Source of the DNA: Acinetobacter tjernbergiae DSM 14971 = CIP 107465
GTDB lineage: Bacteria > Pseudomonadota > Gammaproteobacteria > Pseudomonadales > Moraxellaceae
NCBI RefSeq assembly: GCF_000374425.1
Contig: NZ_KB894360.1
Span: 1-64,000 of the forward strand
Direction: 5' to 3'
Length of the DNA stretch: 64,000 nucleotides
This document shows, in pieces, positions 1 to 7,792 of the stretch. The position numbers and the translations under genes are program-made. How positions within the stretch are numbered: the stretch's first letter is position 1; every line of letters starts with the position of its first letter. The notes beneath the pieces are model-generated. The model was given only the letters and a program-made list of their open reading frames with translations, did not search any database and was not told where the DNA came from.

Positions 1-263
1 TAAAGAATCAAGGTATTGATTTAATTACGTATCATCGAAAGAACATGCGGACTGCTCAACTCTGTACACAAGATGAATATCACTTAAAACAACGTAATAA
101 GATAGAAACGTTATTTAGCTTATTGAAAGGACAATACAATTTAGTGACGAGTAAGGCACGTAGTATTCATGGATTTCTAAGTGGGATTTACGCATCGTTA
201 TGTGCATATCGATTAACCCAACGAAATAAGCCAAAAATTCAAATTATGGAATCAGTGGCTTAA
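1..263 (+). pseudogene. IS982-like transposase, 3' end only (cut by window edge)
   Basis: An open frame enters from the left edge (codons from base 3) and stops at 261-263, giving about 86 residues of a transposase C-terminus. The motif RNKIETLFSLLK, with the presumed last catalytic Glu, and the tail SGIYASLCAYRL resemble IS982-family DDE transposases. The 5' part is outside the window, so whether the gene is intact cannot be judged. Just after the stop, the complement reads ACCCGAATCCTGTTTAAG (about 260-277), a plausible right terminal inverted repeat; its left mate cannot be seen. The family is called by recognition only; another DDE family is possible. Confidence 0.6.
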
Positions 264-470
264 ACAGGATTCGGGTTATGTAATAAATATATCGCAACCA
301 AAGATCAGCTGTAATATACAAACTTATTAAAAATCTCCTCTAACCTAACAGGAGCTGACAATTTCCTGTGATGCATAGTAAATAATTTTCTCAGATATAG
401 CTAAGTTGATTTGTGGTTTAGAAACTCTACGCAATCTAGCCACTCTGGATAAGTTTCAAATAATTCTGGT

Positions 471-1334
471 CTATGAAAGTCTCTTGGCACAAGCAACACA
501 AGCGATTACAGTGATCGTAACTCCAAACATGGCAAGACTCACTTGTTCTTGTAGGAAAACAGCAGCAATCATTAATCCAAATAGCGGTTGTAATAGTTGT
601 AATTGCCCTACTGCCGCGATCCCCCCTTGTGCTAGACCTTTGTACCAAAAAAAGAAACCTATGAGCATACTAAATATAGAAACATAGGCTAATCCAAGTT
701 TTGCAGAGACTGAAATTTGATCAAAATTCGCAGGCATATAAACATATGAAAGCGGAAGCATGACTGGTAAAGTTAAAATAAGCGCCCAACAAATGACTTG
801 CCATCCGCCGAGATGCTTAGATAATTTTCCACCTTCAGCATAACCAAAACCACAAAGTGATATTGCAATTAGCATAAAAATATCACCATAGTTAAATAGC
901 CAAGTTTCGGTTTGAATTAACATATAACCAAAAACTAACGAAGCACCCAAGATCGCAAATAACCAGAACAATAAATTTGGTCTTTCCTCACCACGCAACA
1001 CACTAAAAAGTGCCGTTGATAAGGGTAATAAACCAACAAAAACAATCGTATGGGCAGCACTAACATATTGCAGTGCTAAAGCGGTGAATAGCGGAAATCC
1101 AACCACTACACCGATTGCGACATAAAATAATGGCAACCAATCTTTTCTTTCGGGTAATTTTTGTCGAGATAATAAAATGAGAACCAAACCTAATAGCCCT
1201 GCAATTGCAGCTCTTGCAGCAGTTAAAAAAGTAGGGCTAAAATCAATCACCGCCACTCGTGTTGCTGGCAAAGAACCCGCAAAAATTACAACACCAATCA
1301 GCCCATTTGCCCAACCACTGTTTAAAGGTTTCAT
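471..1334 (-). CDS. EamA-family (DMT) inner-membrane transporter
   Basis: A 287-residue, very hydrophobic protein with about ten predicted membrane segments arranged as two EamA repeats, the usual size for drug/metabolite transporters such as RhaT/YdcZ/RarD relatives. The start ATG at 1334 has a good GGAGA Shine-Dalgarno seven bases upstream. It is divergent from a MocR-type regulator with 121 bp between the starts, a common pairing in which the regulator controls the exporter. Substrate is unknown; amino acids or related amines would fit the PLP-binding regulator, but that is inference. Confidence 0.85.
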   Translation of the reverse strand: MKPLNSGWANGLIGVVIFAGSLPATRVAVIDFSPTFLTAARAAIAGLLGLVLILLSRQKLPERKDWLPLFYVAIGVVVGFPLFTALALQYVSAAHTIVFVGLLPLSTALFSVLRGEERPNLLFWLFAILGASLVFGYMLIQTETWLFNYGDIFMLIAISLCGFGYAEGGKLSKHLGGWQVICWALILTLPVMLPLSYVYMPANFDQISVSAKLGLAYVSIFSMLIGFFFWYKGLAQGGIAAVGQLQLLQPLFGLMIAAVFLQEQVSLAMFGVTITVIACVACAKRLS

Positions 1335-1373
1335 TTATTTTCTCCAAATCTATCTGGAGAATCTAATCTGTGA

Positions 1374-1391
1374 TATGGTACATAAACCATA
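1374..1391. promoter_or_regulatory. Candidate operator between EamA gene and mocR
   Basis: TATGGT-N6-ACCATA is a perfect inverted repeat in the divergent intergenic region. Further right come a GTACAGTACA direct repeat and CTGGTATAAA, which holds a TATAAA -10-like box for the plus-strand gene and echoes the TGGTA core. MocR proteins commonly bind repeated sites in divergent promoter regions. No footprint is known here. Confidence 0.4.
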
Positions 1392-1455
1392 CACAGTACA
1401 GTACAATTTCAAATAACCGTACTGGTATAAATAACATTACAGTTAAGGTAAACAA

Positions 1456-2850
1456 ATGAAAACAACCAAAATTGATTTTGTTATACAACACATTAATGCT
1501 CAAATTAAAACTCGTTCATTGCTGCCCGGTTCTCGACTCCCTTCTGTACGTGCTTTGGCTAGGCAACTAAACTTATCTATTTCCACCATTGTCGAAGCCT
1601 ATGAACGGCTTGCAGCACAAGGTTTAATTGAAGCAAAAACAGGTTCAGGTTTTTTTATTGCGGGCCCTATTGCACCTTTATCCATCTCAGAAATTCATCC
1701 TAAAATTAATCGAAACATTGATCCTTTATGGATATCAAGACAAGGATTGGAAGCAAAATCCGATGTTTTAAAGCCTGGATGTGGTTGGTTACCTGCCGAT
1801 TGGATGCCACATGAAAATATACGTAAAGCAATTCGAAAAATTTCCAAAGTCAACTCCAATATTTTGACCGATTACGCTACACCACTTGGTCTTCTAGCCT
1901 TGCGTGAGTTACTTTCTCGTAGAATTCTAAGCAAAGGTATTGAAACTATTCCCAATCAAATCTTGCTGACTGATTCTGGTACGCAAGCAATTGATCTCAT
2001 CTGCCGCTATTTTTTAAAACCAAATGATGTCGTATTGGTGGATGACCCATGTTATTTTAACTTTCACGCTTTGCTTAAAGTCCATCAAGTTCAAATTATT
2101 GGCATCCCTTATACACAAAATGGACCTGATCTAGCCGCATTTTCTACTGCCATTCAAAATCATAACCCACGTTTATACATTACCAATTCAGGTATCCATA
2201 ATCCAACAGGAGCCATATTAACAGCAGCAACAGCTTATCAAGTTCTTAAACTTGTTGAGCAATCTAATTTAATTGTGATTGAAGATGATATTTTTGCCGA
2301 TTTAGAGTTACACACTGCCCCACGACTTGCTGCACTTGATGGTTTATCACGAGTGATTCATATTGGGAGTTTTTCTAAAACCCTATCGGGTTCAGTTCGA
2401 ACAGGTTACATCGCAACAAAACATGAATGGATTGAAGACTTAACTGACATAAAAATTGCGACCAGTTTTGGTGGTAATCACTTATCTGCTGAAATTTTAT
2501 TTTCAACATTAACGGATGGAAACTATCGTAAACATTTAGAAGAATTAAAAATTCGCCTAGCTAAAGCAATGGATTCAACCATAAAACAATTAGAGCAACT
2601 CAATATAAAACCTTGGCTTAAGCCCCAAGCAGGATTATTTCTATGGGGCGAATTACCTAAACATTTAGATACCGCTTCTATTGCTCAAACTTGTCTGGAA
2701 AATGGTGTGATTTTAGCACCAGGAAACTCATTCAGCCAAAGTCAAAATTTTAAGAATTTTATTCGGTTTAATGTCGCACAATGCATCAACCCTCAAGTTT
2801 TTGCCGTTCTATCTCATGCTATTCAACAAGAACAAGAACGGCAGAATTGA
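1456..2850 (+). CDS. MocR-type regulator (GntR HTH fused to aminotransferase fold)
   Basis: A 464-residue protein with an N-terminal GntR winged helix (about residues 5-72, with RLPSVRALARQLNLS and the wing AKTGSGFF) followed by a fold-type I aminotransferase-like domain. The PLP-binding lysine is K308 in SFSKTLSG, and YITNSGIHNPTG is the usual cofactor-pocket stretch. MocR proteins use PLP as an effector sensor rather than as enzymes. It probably controls the divergent EamA exporter. The start ATG at 1456 follows an AAGG seven bases upstream. It converges with the HxlR gene, with only 5 bp between the stop codons. Confidence 0.9.
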   Translation: MKTTKIDFVIQHINAQIKTRSLLPGSRLPSVRALARQLNLSISTIVEAYERLAAQGLIEAKTGSGFFIAGPIAPLSISEIHPKINRNIDPLWISRQGLEAKSDVLKPGCGWLPADWMPHENIRKAIRKISKVNSNILTDYATPLGLLALRELLSRRILSKGIETIPNQILLTDSGTQAIDLICRYFLKPNDVVLVDDPCYFNFHALLKVHQVQIIGIPYTQNGPDLAAFSTAIQNHNPRLYITNSGIHNPTGAILTAATAYQVLKLVEQSNLIVIEDDIFADLELHTAPRLAALDGLSRVIHIGSFSKTLSGSVRTGYIATKHEWIEDLTDIKIATSFGGNHLSAEILFSTLTDGNYRKHLEELKIRLAKAMDSTIKQLEQLNIKPWLKPQAGLFLWGELPKHLDTASIAQTCLENGVILAPGNSFSQSQNFKNFIRFNVAQCINPQVFAVLSHAIQQEQERQN

Positions 2851-2855
2851 TTAAA

Positions 2856-3338
2856 TCATGCACTTTTTTGTTTTTGCTCAATGAATGCGAAGTAACCAAT
2901 GCCTGCTGTTACACGAACATCTTTTACCTTAATCGGCTCATCACATTCGGAGCAAACAACTTTAGGACTCAGTTTATTACCACAAGTTTTATGGGTAAAT
3001 TCAAGGGGTTTTCCAAGTCCCTTATCCATCCATTTATCAGCCCACTGTACCATAGTCAAAATAAGTGGATAAAGATCTAAACCTTTATCTGTGAGTTGAT
3101 ATTCAAACCGTTCTTGACGTTCCACATAAGGTACTTTAATTAAAATACCATGTTCAACCAATCGTTTTAAACGCTCTGAAAGTACATGACGTGTTAGCCC
3201 CAAGCTACGCTGAAAATCATCAAAACGGCGTATTCCCATAAAGGCGTTACGTAAAATTAGCATTGTCCAACGATCACCAAGTACAGAAAGTGTTCTCGCA
3301 ACTGAACATGGCTGATCGCCAATTTCTTCCCATTTCAT
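2856..3338 (-). CDS. HxlR-family regulator, copy 1
   Basis: A 160-residue winged-helix protein with the HxlR core (CSVARTLSVLGDRWTMLILR, then RLKRLVEHGIL and YQLTDKGLDLYPL) and a C-terminal extension holding four cysteines (CGNKL..CSECDEP) that could bind metal or sense thiol stress. The start is placed at ATG 3338, where AGGTG sits about eight bases upstream and which aligns with the paralogue at 11863; the in-frame GTG at 3347 is part of that Shine-Dalgarno. It lies downstream of moeA, separated by a terminator hairpin. It is clearly paralogous to the regulator at 11863-12342; the two bracket the moa and oxidoreductase genes. Effector unknown. Confidence 0.88.
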   Translation of the reverse strand: MKWEEIGDQPCSVARTLSVLGDRWTMLILRNAFMGIRRFDDFQRSLGLTRHVLSERLKRLVEHGILIKVPYVERQERFEYQLTDKGLDLYPLILTMVQWADKWMDKGLGKPLEFTHKTCGNKLSPKVVCSECDEPIKVKDVRVTAGIGYFAFIEQKQKSA

Positions 3339-3367
3339 TATTATCACCTGATCATTTTTTAGAACTT

Positions 3368-3391
3368 AAAAAGGCATGTCTTCCATGCCTT
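3368..3391 (-). terminator. Rho-independent terminator after moeA
   Basis: AAGGCATG-TCTTC-CATGCCTT is a perfect 8-bp stem. On the minus strand it is followed by TTTTT, fitting termination of the moaA-moeA transcript about 130 bases past the moeA stop. It lies only about 30 bp upstream of the hxlR start, so it must also be in the hxlR leader unless that promoter is extremely close. Confidence 0.65.
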
Positions 3392-3400
3392 GAACCGTTA

Positions 3401-3450
3401 TGTTTAGAAACTAAACAATATAAAATATACACTAAACTACCTGATCAATA
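3401..3450 (-). promoter_or_regulatory. Candidate hxlR promoter with TGTTTAG-AAA-CTAAACA palindrome
   Basis: TGTTTAG-AAA-CTAAACA (3401-3417) is a perfect inverted repeat with 7-bp arms. Just upstream on the minus strand is TTGATC (3449-3444) with a TTTTAT 17 bp later (3426-3421), a weak promoter-like pair that would put the palindrome at or just after the -10 box, a good place for autorepression by HxlR. A transcript from here would carry the hairpin at 3368-3391 in its leader. Confidence 0.35.
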
Positions 3451-3518
3451 AGATGCAATATTGGCACTTGGCTAAATGTGACAAAAATAACTAATTTTAC
3501 ATAAATGCAATCAATAAT

Positions 3519-4751
3519 TTAATTGTTAATAAAGATACCAGAAACTTCTTGTCCTGCATTTAGCGGAATATTCGCAGGAATACGAACTAAGCAGTTAGCT
3601 TGCATTAAATTACTCAACATATGCGATTGTTGCTTTGCTAGACTTTGTAACTTGAGCTGACCTTGCTCAAAATAAGCATGCATTCTTAAAAAACGTTCGC
3701 GTGCATCAGATTTAAGTTCATGCGTGAGTATGGCACTAAACCATTGCACCGCTTGACGTTGATTTTGCAAAGCATCCAACAAAACTTTGCCATAAATCTG
3801 CATCGACACATAAACAGCAGCAGGATTTCCCGGCAAACCAAGTAAATAACAGTGATGATCTTGTTCTGGTGATTGGTATGCTGCAAAGAATAATGGCTTA
3901 CCCGGTTTTTGTTTCACTTTCCAGAAAACTTGCTCAAAACCAGTTTCAAAGGCACATGGGCGAACAAAGTCATAATCACCCACTGAAACACCGCCAGTCG
4001 TAATAATCACATCATATGTATACTTTAATAGCTCAAAGCATGCCGTGACCTGTGCTGCCTCATCTACAATATGTAGGATTTCAACATCTATGCCATAATC
4101 TTTGAACCATGCTTTTAACAAGGGTCCATTGGCATCGAATACTTTGCCTGCTTGCAAATCTTCTGGGCTTTCAGCAACCTCATCACCCGTAATCACAACT
4201 GCAACTTTGGGTTGTTGGAACACCTCTATACGTTGTACACCGGCCATACTTAAAGCAGCAAGCGCACCAATATTGATGCTCTGACCAACATCAGCAAGCT
4301 GTTGACCTTGTTGTACTTCTTCGCCTGTAAATCGAATATCAGCATGTGGCTTGATTTGTTCAAGCAATCGAATTTTGTCAGACTCAACCTGAACGATCTC
4401 TTGTCGAGCAACATGTGTGGTGCCTTCAGGAATTTTGCCACCCGTAAAAATACGAATCGCCTGCCCATCAGCCAATTGATAATCGAGTTCACTGCCTGCT
4501 TTGATCTCACCGATCACTTCAAAACAAACATCTTGAAGCTGTGTAAGTGAGCGCTTAATCGCATAACCATCTACCGCACTTTGAGAAAAGCTCGGTAGAT
4601 TGACCTCAGAATAGATCGCTGTGGCTAGATAACGATTCAAACCTTGCGCTAAAGCCAAGACTTCAGTCTTCAATGCTTTGGGCTGAGTTCGAATGAGTTC
4701 GAGTGCCTCATCAATACTCATTAAGCCTTTTTCAGCACCACATCCTGACAT
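3519..4751 (-). CDS. moeA: Molybdopterin molybdotransferase
   Basis: A 410-residue protein of normal MoeA length. MoeA inserts molybdate into adenylylated molybdopterin to give active Moco in the cytoplasm. The sequence has the N-terminal MoeA segment (LPSFSQSAVDGYAI; IFTGGKIPEG), the MogA-like fold (VVITGDEV; DVIITTGGVSVGDYDFV; LLGLPGNPAAVYV) and a C-terminal domain. It is the last gene of moaA-moaD-moaE-moaCB-moeA, and its ATG shares a base with the moaCB stop region, suggesting translational coupling. A terminator follows at 3368-3391. The N-terminus (MSGCGAEKG) is slightly extended before the conserved MSIDEAL; starting at that second Met is possible. Confidence 0.95.
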   Translation of the reverse strand: MSGCGAEKGLMSIDEALELIRTQPKALKTEVLALAQGLNRYLATAIYSEVNLPSFSQSAVDGYAIKRSLTQLQDVCFEVIGEIKAGSELDYQLADGQAIRIFTGGKIPEGTTHVARQEIVQVESDKIRLLEQIKPHADIRFTGEEVQQGQQLADVGQSINIGALAALSMAGVQRIEVFQQPKVAVVITGDEVAESPEDLQAGKVFDANGPLLKAWFKDYGIDVEILHIVDEAAQVTACFELLKYTYDVIITTGGVSVGDYDFVRPCAFETGFEQVFWKVKQKPGKPLFFAAYQSPEQDHHCYLLGLPGNPAAVYVSMQIYGKVLLDALQNQRQAVQWFSAILTHELKSDARERFLRMHAYFEQGQLKLQSLAKQQSHMLSNLMQANCLVRIPANIPLNAGQEVSGIFINN

Positions 4752-5674
4752 TATTCATATCCTCCTGGATGAGGTAAGTCACGACACACATCAAAGATAT
4801 GGACTAAAGCAGGCAAAAGAGCCGCCATTGATTCGCTCGCACCACCACGGCTACCCGGCAGTGTGACCACTAAGGAACGATCAATAAAACCAGCTACGCC
4901 ACGAGACATCGCAGCATACGGTGTGCGTTTTTGACCAAAAGCACGTGCTGCTTCCATTAAACCATCGAGTTTTCGTTCAAGAAGTGGTTCAAGTGTATCT
5001 ACTGTAATATCACGCTTACCAATGCCCGTACCCCCAACCGTCATGATACATGCATAAGATTTAGTTAACTCTAAAACCAAATCTTTCAACTGATCAGATT
5101 CATCTGGCAAAATTTGATAGTGAATTGGATCAAAACCAGCTTCAGTTAAAGTCTCAACCACGGACTTACCTGCGGTATCAGGTTTACGTCCTGCTGCAAC
5201 GGTATCCGAGAGTACAATCACTGCCGCAGAAACAGGCTGACGTAAAGTCCGTTTGAAATGTGACTTACCGCCCTTTTTCTTGAGCAATTTACATTGGTCT
5301 AAGCACAATTCATCAGGTTCACAATGTGGCTTCAACATATCGTAAATGGTTAGACCTGCAAGACTTGCAGCTGTTAAGGCTTCCATTTCTACGCCCGTTG
5401 GCCCAATGGTCTCAACAGTCGTCAGGATCACAACATGATCATGCTGTAAATCATATTCAACATCAGCACGGTAAATCGGTAAAGGATGGCAAAGAGGAAT
5501 CAGTTCATCTGTGCGTTTTGCTGCCAAAATACCTGCAATACGTGCAGTTTTTAAGGCATCACCTTTTTCGGTATTTCCATCACGGAGTAACTGAATACAA
5601 TGTGGTGGTGCATACAAAATTGCTTGTGCTTCTGCAACACGATAACTTTCGGGTTTCATCCCAACATTTTTCAT
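4751..5674 (-). CDS. moaCB: Fused MoaC-MoaB molybdenum cofactor protein
   Basis: A 307-residue fusion. Residues about 1-150 are MoaC, the cyclic pyranopterin monophosphate synthase subunit (KGDALKTARIAGILAAKRT, LIPLCHPLPI, GVEMEALTAASLAGLTIYDM). Residues about 150-307 are MoaB/MogA-like, for molybdopterin adenylylation (AAVIVLSDTVAAG, TVGGTGIGKRDIT, LPGSRGGASES). A basic linker (LLKKKGGKSHFKRTLR) joins them. Separate moaC and moaB genes are the common arrangement, so this is a real fusion with both halves looking complete. It starts 18 bases after the moaE stop and overlaps moeA by one base, within the Moco operon. Confidence 0.93.
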   Translation of the reverse strand: MKNVGMKPESYRVAEAQAILYAPPHCIQLLRDGNTEKGDALKTARIAGILAAKRTDELIPLCHPLPIYRADVEYDLQHDHVVILTTVETIGPTGVEMEALTAASLAGLTIYDMLKPHCEPDELCLDQCKLLKKKGGKSHFKRTLRQPVSAAVIVLSDTVAAGRKPDTAGKSVVETLTEAGFDPIHYQILPDESDQLKDLVLELTKSYACIMTVGGTGIGKRDITVDTLEPLLERKLDGLMEAARAFGQKRTPYAAMSRGVAGFIDRSLVVTLPGSRGGASESMAALLPALVHIFDVCRDLPHPGGYE

Positions 5675-5691
5675 TTTAACTTCCTAAGACT

Positions 5692-6204
5692 TTATTCGTG
5701 TGTATGTTCATGTGCACAATGTTCGTGATGATGATGCTCATGTTTATGGACATGAATTTCAGTTTCGGCAGTATCCTTACGAATACAGCAACCTTCCACA
5801 TATTGACTAGTACCATCCATAAAGAACTCTTCTTTCCAAATCGGTACTTCATGTTTTACACGCTCAACGGCTTCTTCACAGGCTTGAAAAGCTTCACGGC
5901 GGTGGGCAGCATACGCAATTGCAATAATTGCCGTTTCACTGACATCTAAATATCCAATCCGATGCATCACACGCACATAAGAGACTTGATACTTATCCTT
6001 AATTTGCTGTTCGATTTCACGAATCATTTTTTCAGCAACAGGCGTATACGAGGTGTATTTTAAAGCCTTCACCGCTTTGCCTTCATGATGATTGCGGACT
6101 GTACCAATAAAAATATCAATACCACCGCATTCAGGAAAAGATTGTATCGGATCAAAACAATCTAGGCTTAAAGCCTGATCTTGAACTCTCGCAAATTCAC
6201 GCAT
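5692..6204 (-). CDS. moaE: Molybdopterin synthase catalytic subunit with His-rich tail
   Basis: A 170-residue MoaE, the large subunit that transfers sulfur from MoaD thiocarboxylate to cyclic pyranopterin monophosphate. Family features are FIGTVRNHHEGKAV, VMHRIGYLDV, AAHRREAFQACE and the catalytic-lysine region VPIWKEEFFMDG. The start is set at ATG 6204, two bases after the moaD stop, with a strong GGAGG; an upstream in-frame start would overlap moaD. The last 20 residues are extraordinary: 11 histidines plus one cysteine, beyond the conserved fold. Such tails usually bind Ni, Zn or Cu; a role in metal storage or Moco assembly is inference. Confidence 0.94.
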   Translation of the reverse strand: MREFARVQDQALSLDCFDPIQSFPECGGIDIFIGTVRNHHEGKAVKALKYTSYTPVAEKMIREIEQQIKDKYQVSYVRVMHRIGYLDVSETAIIAIAYAAHRREAFQACEEAVERVKHEVPIWKEEFFMDGTSQYVEGCCIRKDTAETEIHVHKHEHHHHEHCAHEHTHE

Positions 6205-6206
6205 AC

Positions 6207-6458
6207 TTATCCTCCAGCGACAGGTGATAGCAGTACCAAAGTACATGAACAATTTAAGGGGCTTTGACGCGTCACAATGTCCTCACCAATGGCACAAGCA
6301 CATTTTTCCATGGCTTTTGTTGCCTCTGGATACAGTGCCACAATATGTGTCAATACATCTGCGACCACTCGATCTTCTGCAAACTCAAAAGTAAGCCCTT
6401 TGGGTAACAATCTTTCTATAGCACCAAAAGCTTCTATTTTTATTTCAAGGGTTTGCAT
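6207..6458 (-). CDS. moaD: Molybdopterin synthase sulfur carrier subunit
   Basis: An 83-residue ubiquitin-like protein ending in the required Gly-Gly (LLSPVAGG), which is adenylylated and converted to a thiocarboxylate that supplies the dithiolene sulfur of molybdopterin. The start is ATG 6458 with GGAGA seven bases upstream; this gives the usual family length (about 80), and an earlier in-frame Met would add eight residues without a better ribosome site. It contains two cysteines in CACAIG, not family hallmarks. It lies 26 bases after moaA and directly before moaE, its partner. Confidence 0.93.
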   Translation of the reverse strand: MQTLEIKIEAFGAIERLLPKGLTFEFAEDRVVADVLTHIVALYPEATKAMEKCACAIGEDIVTRQSPLNCSCTLVLLSPVAGG

Positions 6459-6484
6459 ATCTTCTCCAGACCACTTTTCCAAAA

Positions 6485-7513
6485 CTAACCACCCAGCATA
6501 TGCATACTGATTTTACGTGCTTGCTGATGTTGTATTGCATGATAACCTTTAGCTTTATGCCAAATATACGGTTTAATGTGTTGTTCAAGCTGTTGAAATT
6601 CAAACTGTCCACATTCTGCTTTTTGTTTGACCACAGCGTGCAAATAAGGCTTTATATTCAAACCTTGTTGTGCAAATAGACAATTATATAATTCACCCTG
6701 TGCAGTGAGTCGAATTCGATCACAATCCCCACAAAATGAATGTGTTATCGTTGAAATAATACCAATACAATATTGCCCATCGAGCTGATACTGCCGCGCA
6801 GGCTCATGCTGTTGTTGTAAGACCTGAATTTGATAATGCGCTTTTAGCTGTGCCAAGATTTCAGCCTCACTGACAACCGCCTGATCTGTCCAATGTTGAT
6901 CACCATCCAAAGGCATAAACTCAATGAAACGCAATGGGATCTGCTGTTGCTTAGCCCATTTCACCATCGGTACAATTTGGTCGTCATTTTGATCTTTCAT
7001 CAACACACAATTAATTTTGAATGGAAGACTAACTTTTTGGGCTGCTTCGATGCCTTTTAAGACAGGCGCAAGATCTTTTTTAGTGAGCTTTTTGAACTGA
7101 TCAGCATCTAGACTATCAAGGCTAATATTTAAATCATCCAAGCCTGCATGTTTAAGTTGTTCAGCATACTTTGCCAAATAATGTCCATTGGTGGTCATCG
7201 AAATCCGCTTTAATCCTATCGCACGTAGACTTTGCAAATCTCTAATAAAATGAACCACGCCCTGACGCATTAAAGGTTCTCCCCCCGTAATGCGAATATT
7301 TTCGATCCCTTGTTGAACCATATAACGGCAAAAAATCAACAAAGCTTCAAAACTAAGTAAATCTTGCTTTTTCATCCATTCAGGATGTTCAGGCATACAA
7401 TACGTGCATTTGAAATTGCAACGATCTGTTACGGAAATCCGTAACTTACGTTTAATACGACCATACTGATCCTGCAAGATCGGGCTGTTCGTAGATATAT
7501 CATGCTTCATCAT
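6485..7513 (-). CDS. moaA: GTP 3',8-cyclase (radical SAM)
   Basis: A 342-residue MoaA, the first Moco enzyme, converting GTP to 3',8-cyclo-GTP. It has the N-terminal radical-SAM cluster motif CNFKCTYC, the SAM-binding RITGGEPL, the C-terminal second [4Fe-4S] cysteines (FCGDCDRIRL, YNCLF) and the C-terminal Gly-Gly tail needed for catalysis. The start is placed at ATG 7513 (ATGATGAAG); the in-frame GTG at 7519 has no better ribosome site. It is the first gene of the moa operon, preceded by 279 bp without a gene. No Moco riboswitch could be recognised there. Confidence 0.95.
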   Translation of the reverse strand: MMKHDISTNSPILQDQYGRIKRKLRISVTDRCNFKCTYCMPEHPEWMKKQDLLSFEALLIFCRYMVQQGIENIRITGGEPLMRQGVVHFIRDLQSLRAIGLKRISMTTNGHYLAKYAEQLKHAGLDDLNISLDSLDADQFKKLTKKDLAPVLKGIEAAQKVSLPFKINCVLMKDQNDDQIVPMVKWAKQQQIPLRFIEFMPLDGDQHWTDQAVVSEAEILAQLKAHYQIQVLQQQHEPARQYQLDGQYCIGIISTITHSFCGDCDRIRLTAQGELYNCLFAQQGLNIKPYLHAVVKQKAECGQFEFQQLEQHIKPYIWHKAKGYHAIQHQQARKISMHMLGG

Positions 7514-7792
7514 TTGCACTCATATTGTGAAACTTCTCACTGCACTTAGCACAAGTTTTGTGCATCCTTGTTGAACTAATCTACAGTGAATTATTTTTAC
7601 TACAGCAATATCTATTCCAATCTTCGACCATATTTGATTGCAATGTGAATTATTTATTCAAACAAGATATGATTTCAACCATTAAACTAGAATACCGTAT
7701 AGCTCCCTTATTTTCACCAAAGAAACAATGCACCATTTTCAATCAATTTAATCAAAAATGATGCAATTCAGTGCATTTCTCAATTAAATCAT
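7514..7792 (-). promoter_or_regulatory. Non-coding region upstream of moaA
   Basis: About 279 AT-rich bases between the oxidoreductase stop and moaA. The moaA promoter must lie here or further up. The only structured elements seen are short, such as ATGCA-ATTCAG-TGCAT at 7760-7775 shortly after the oxidoreductase stop, without a T-run. No riboswitch fold, sigma54 box or clear terminator was recognised. Confidence 0.3.

Noticed and set aside
406..687. 93-codon plus-strand frame at the left end
   Set aside because: Lies antisense to the well-supported EamA gene and has no ribosome site or family.
7514..7792. Moco riboswitch upstream of moaA
   Set aside because: No extended multi-stem structure could be recognised; only short inverted repeats are present.
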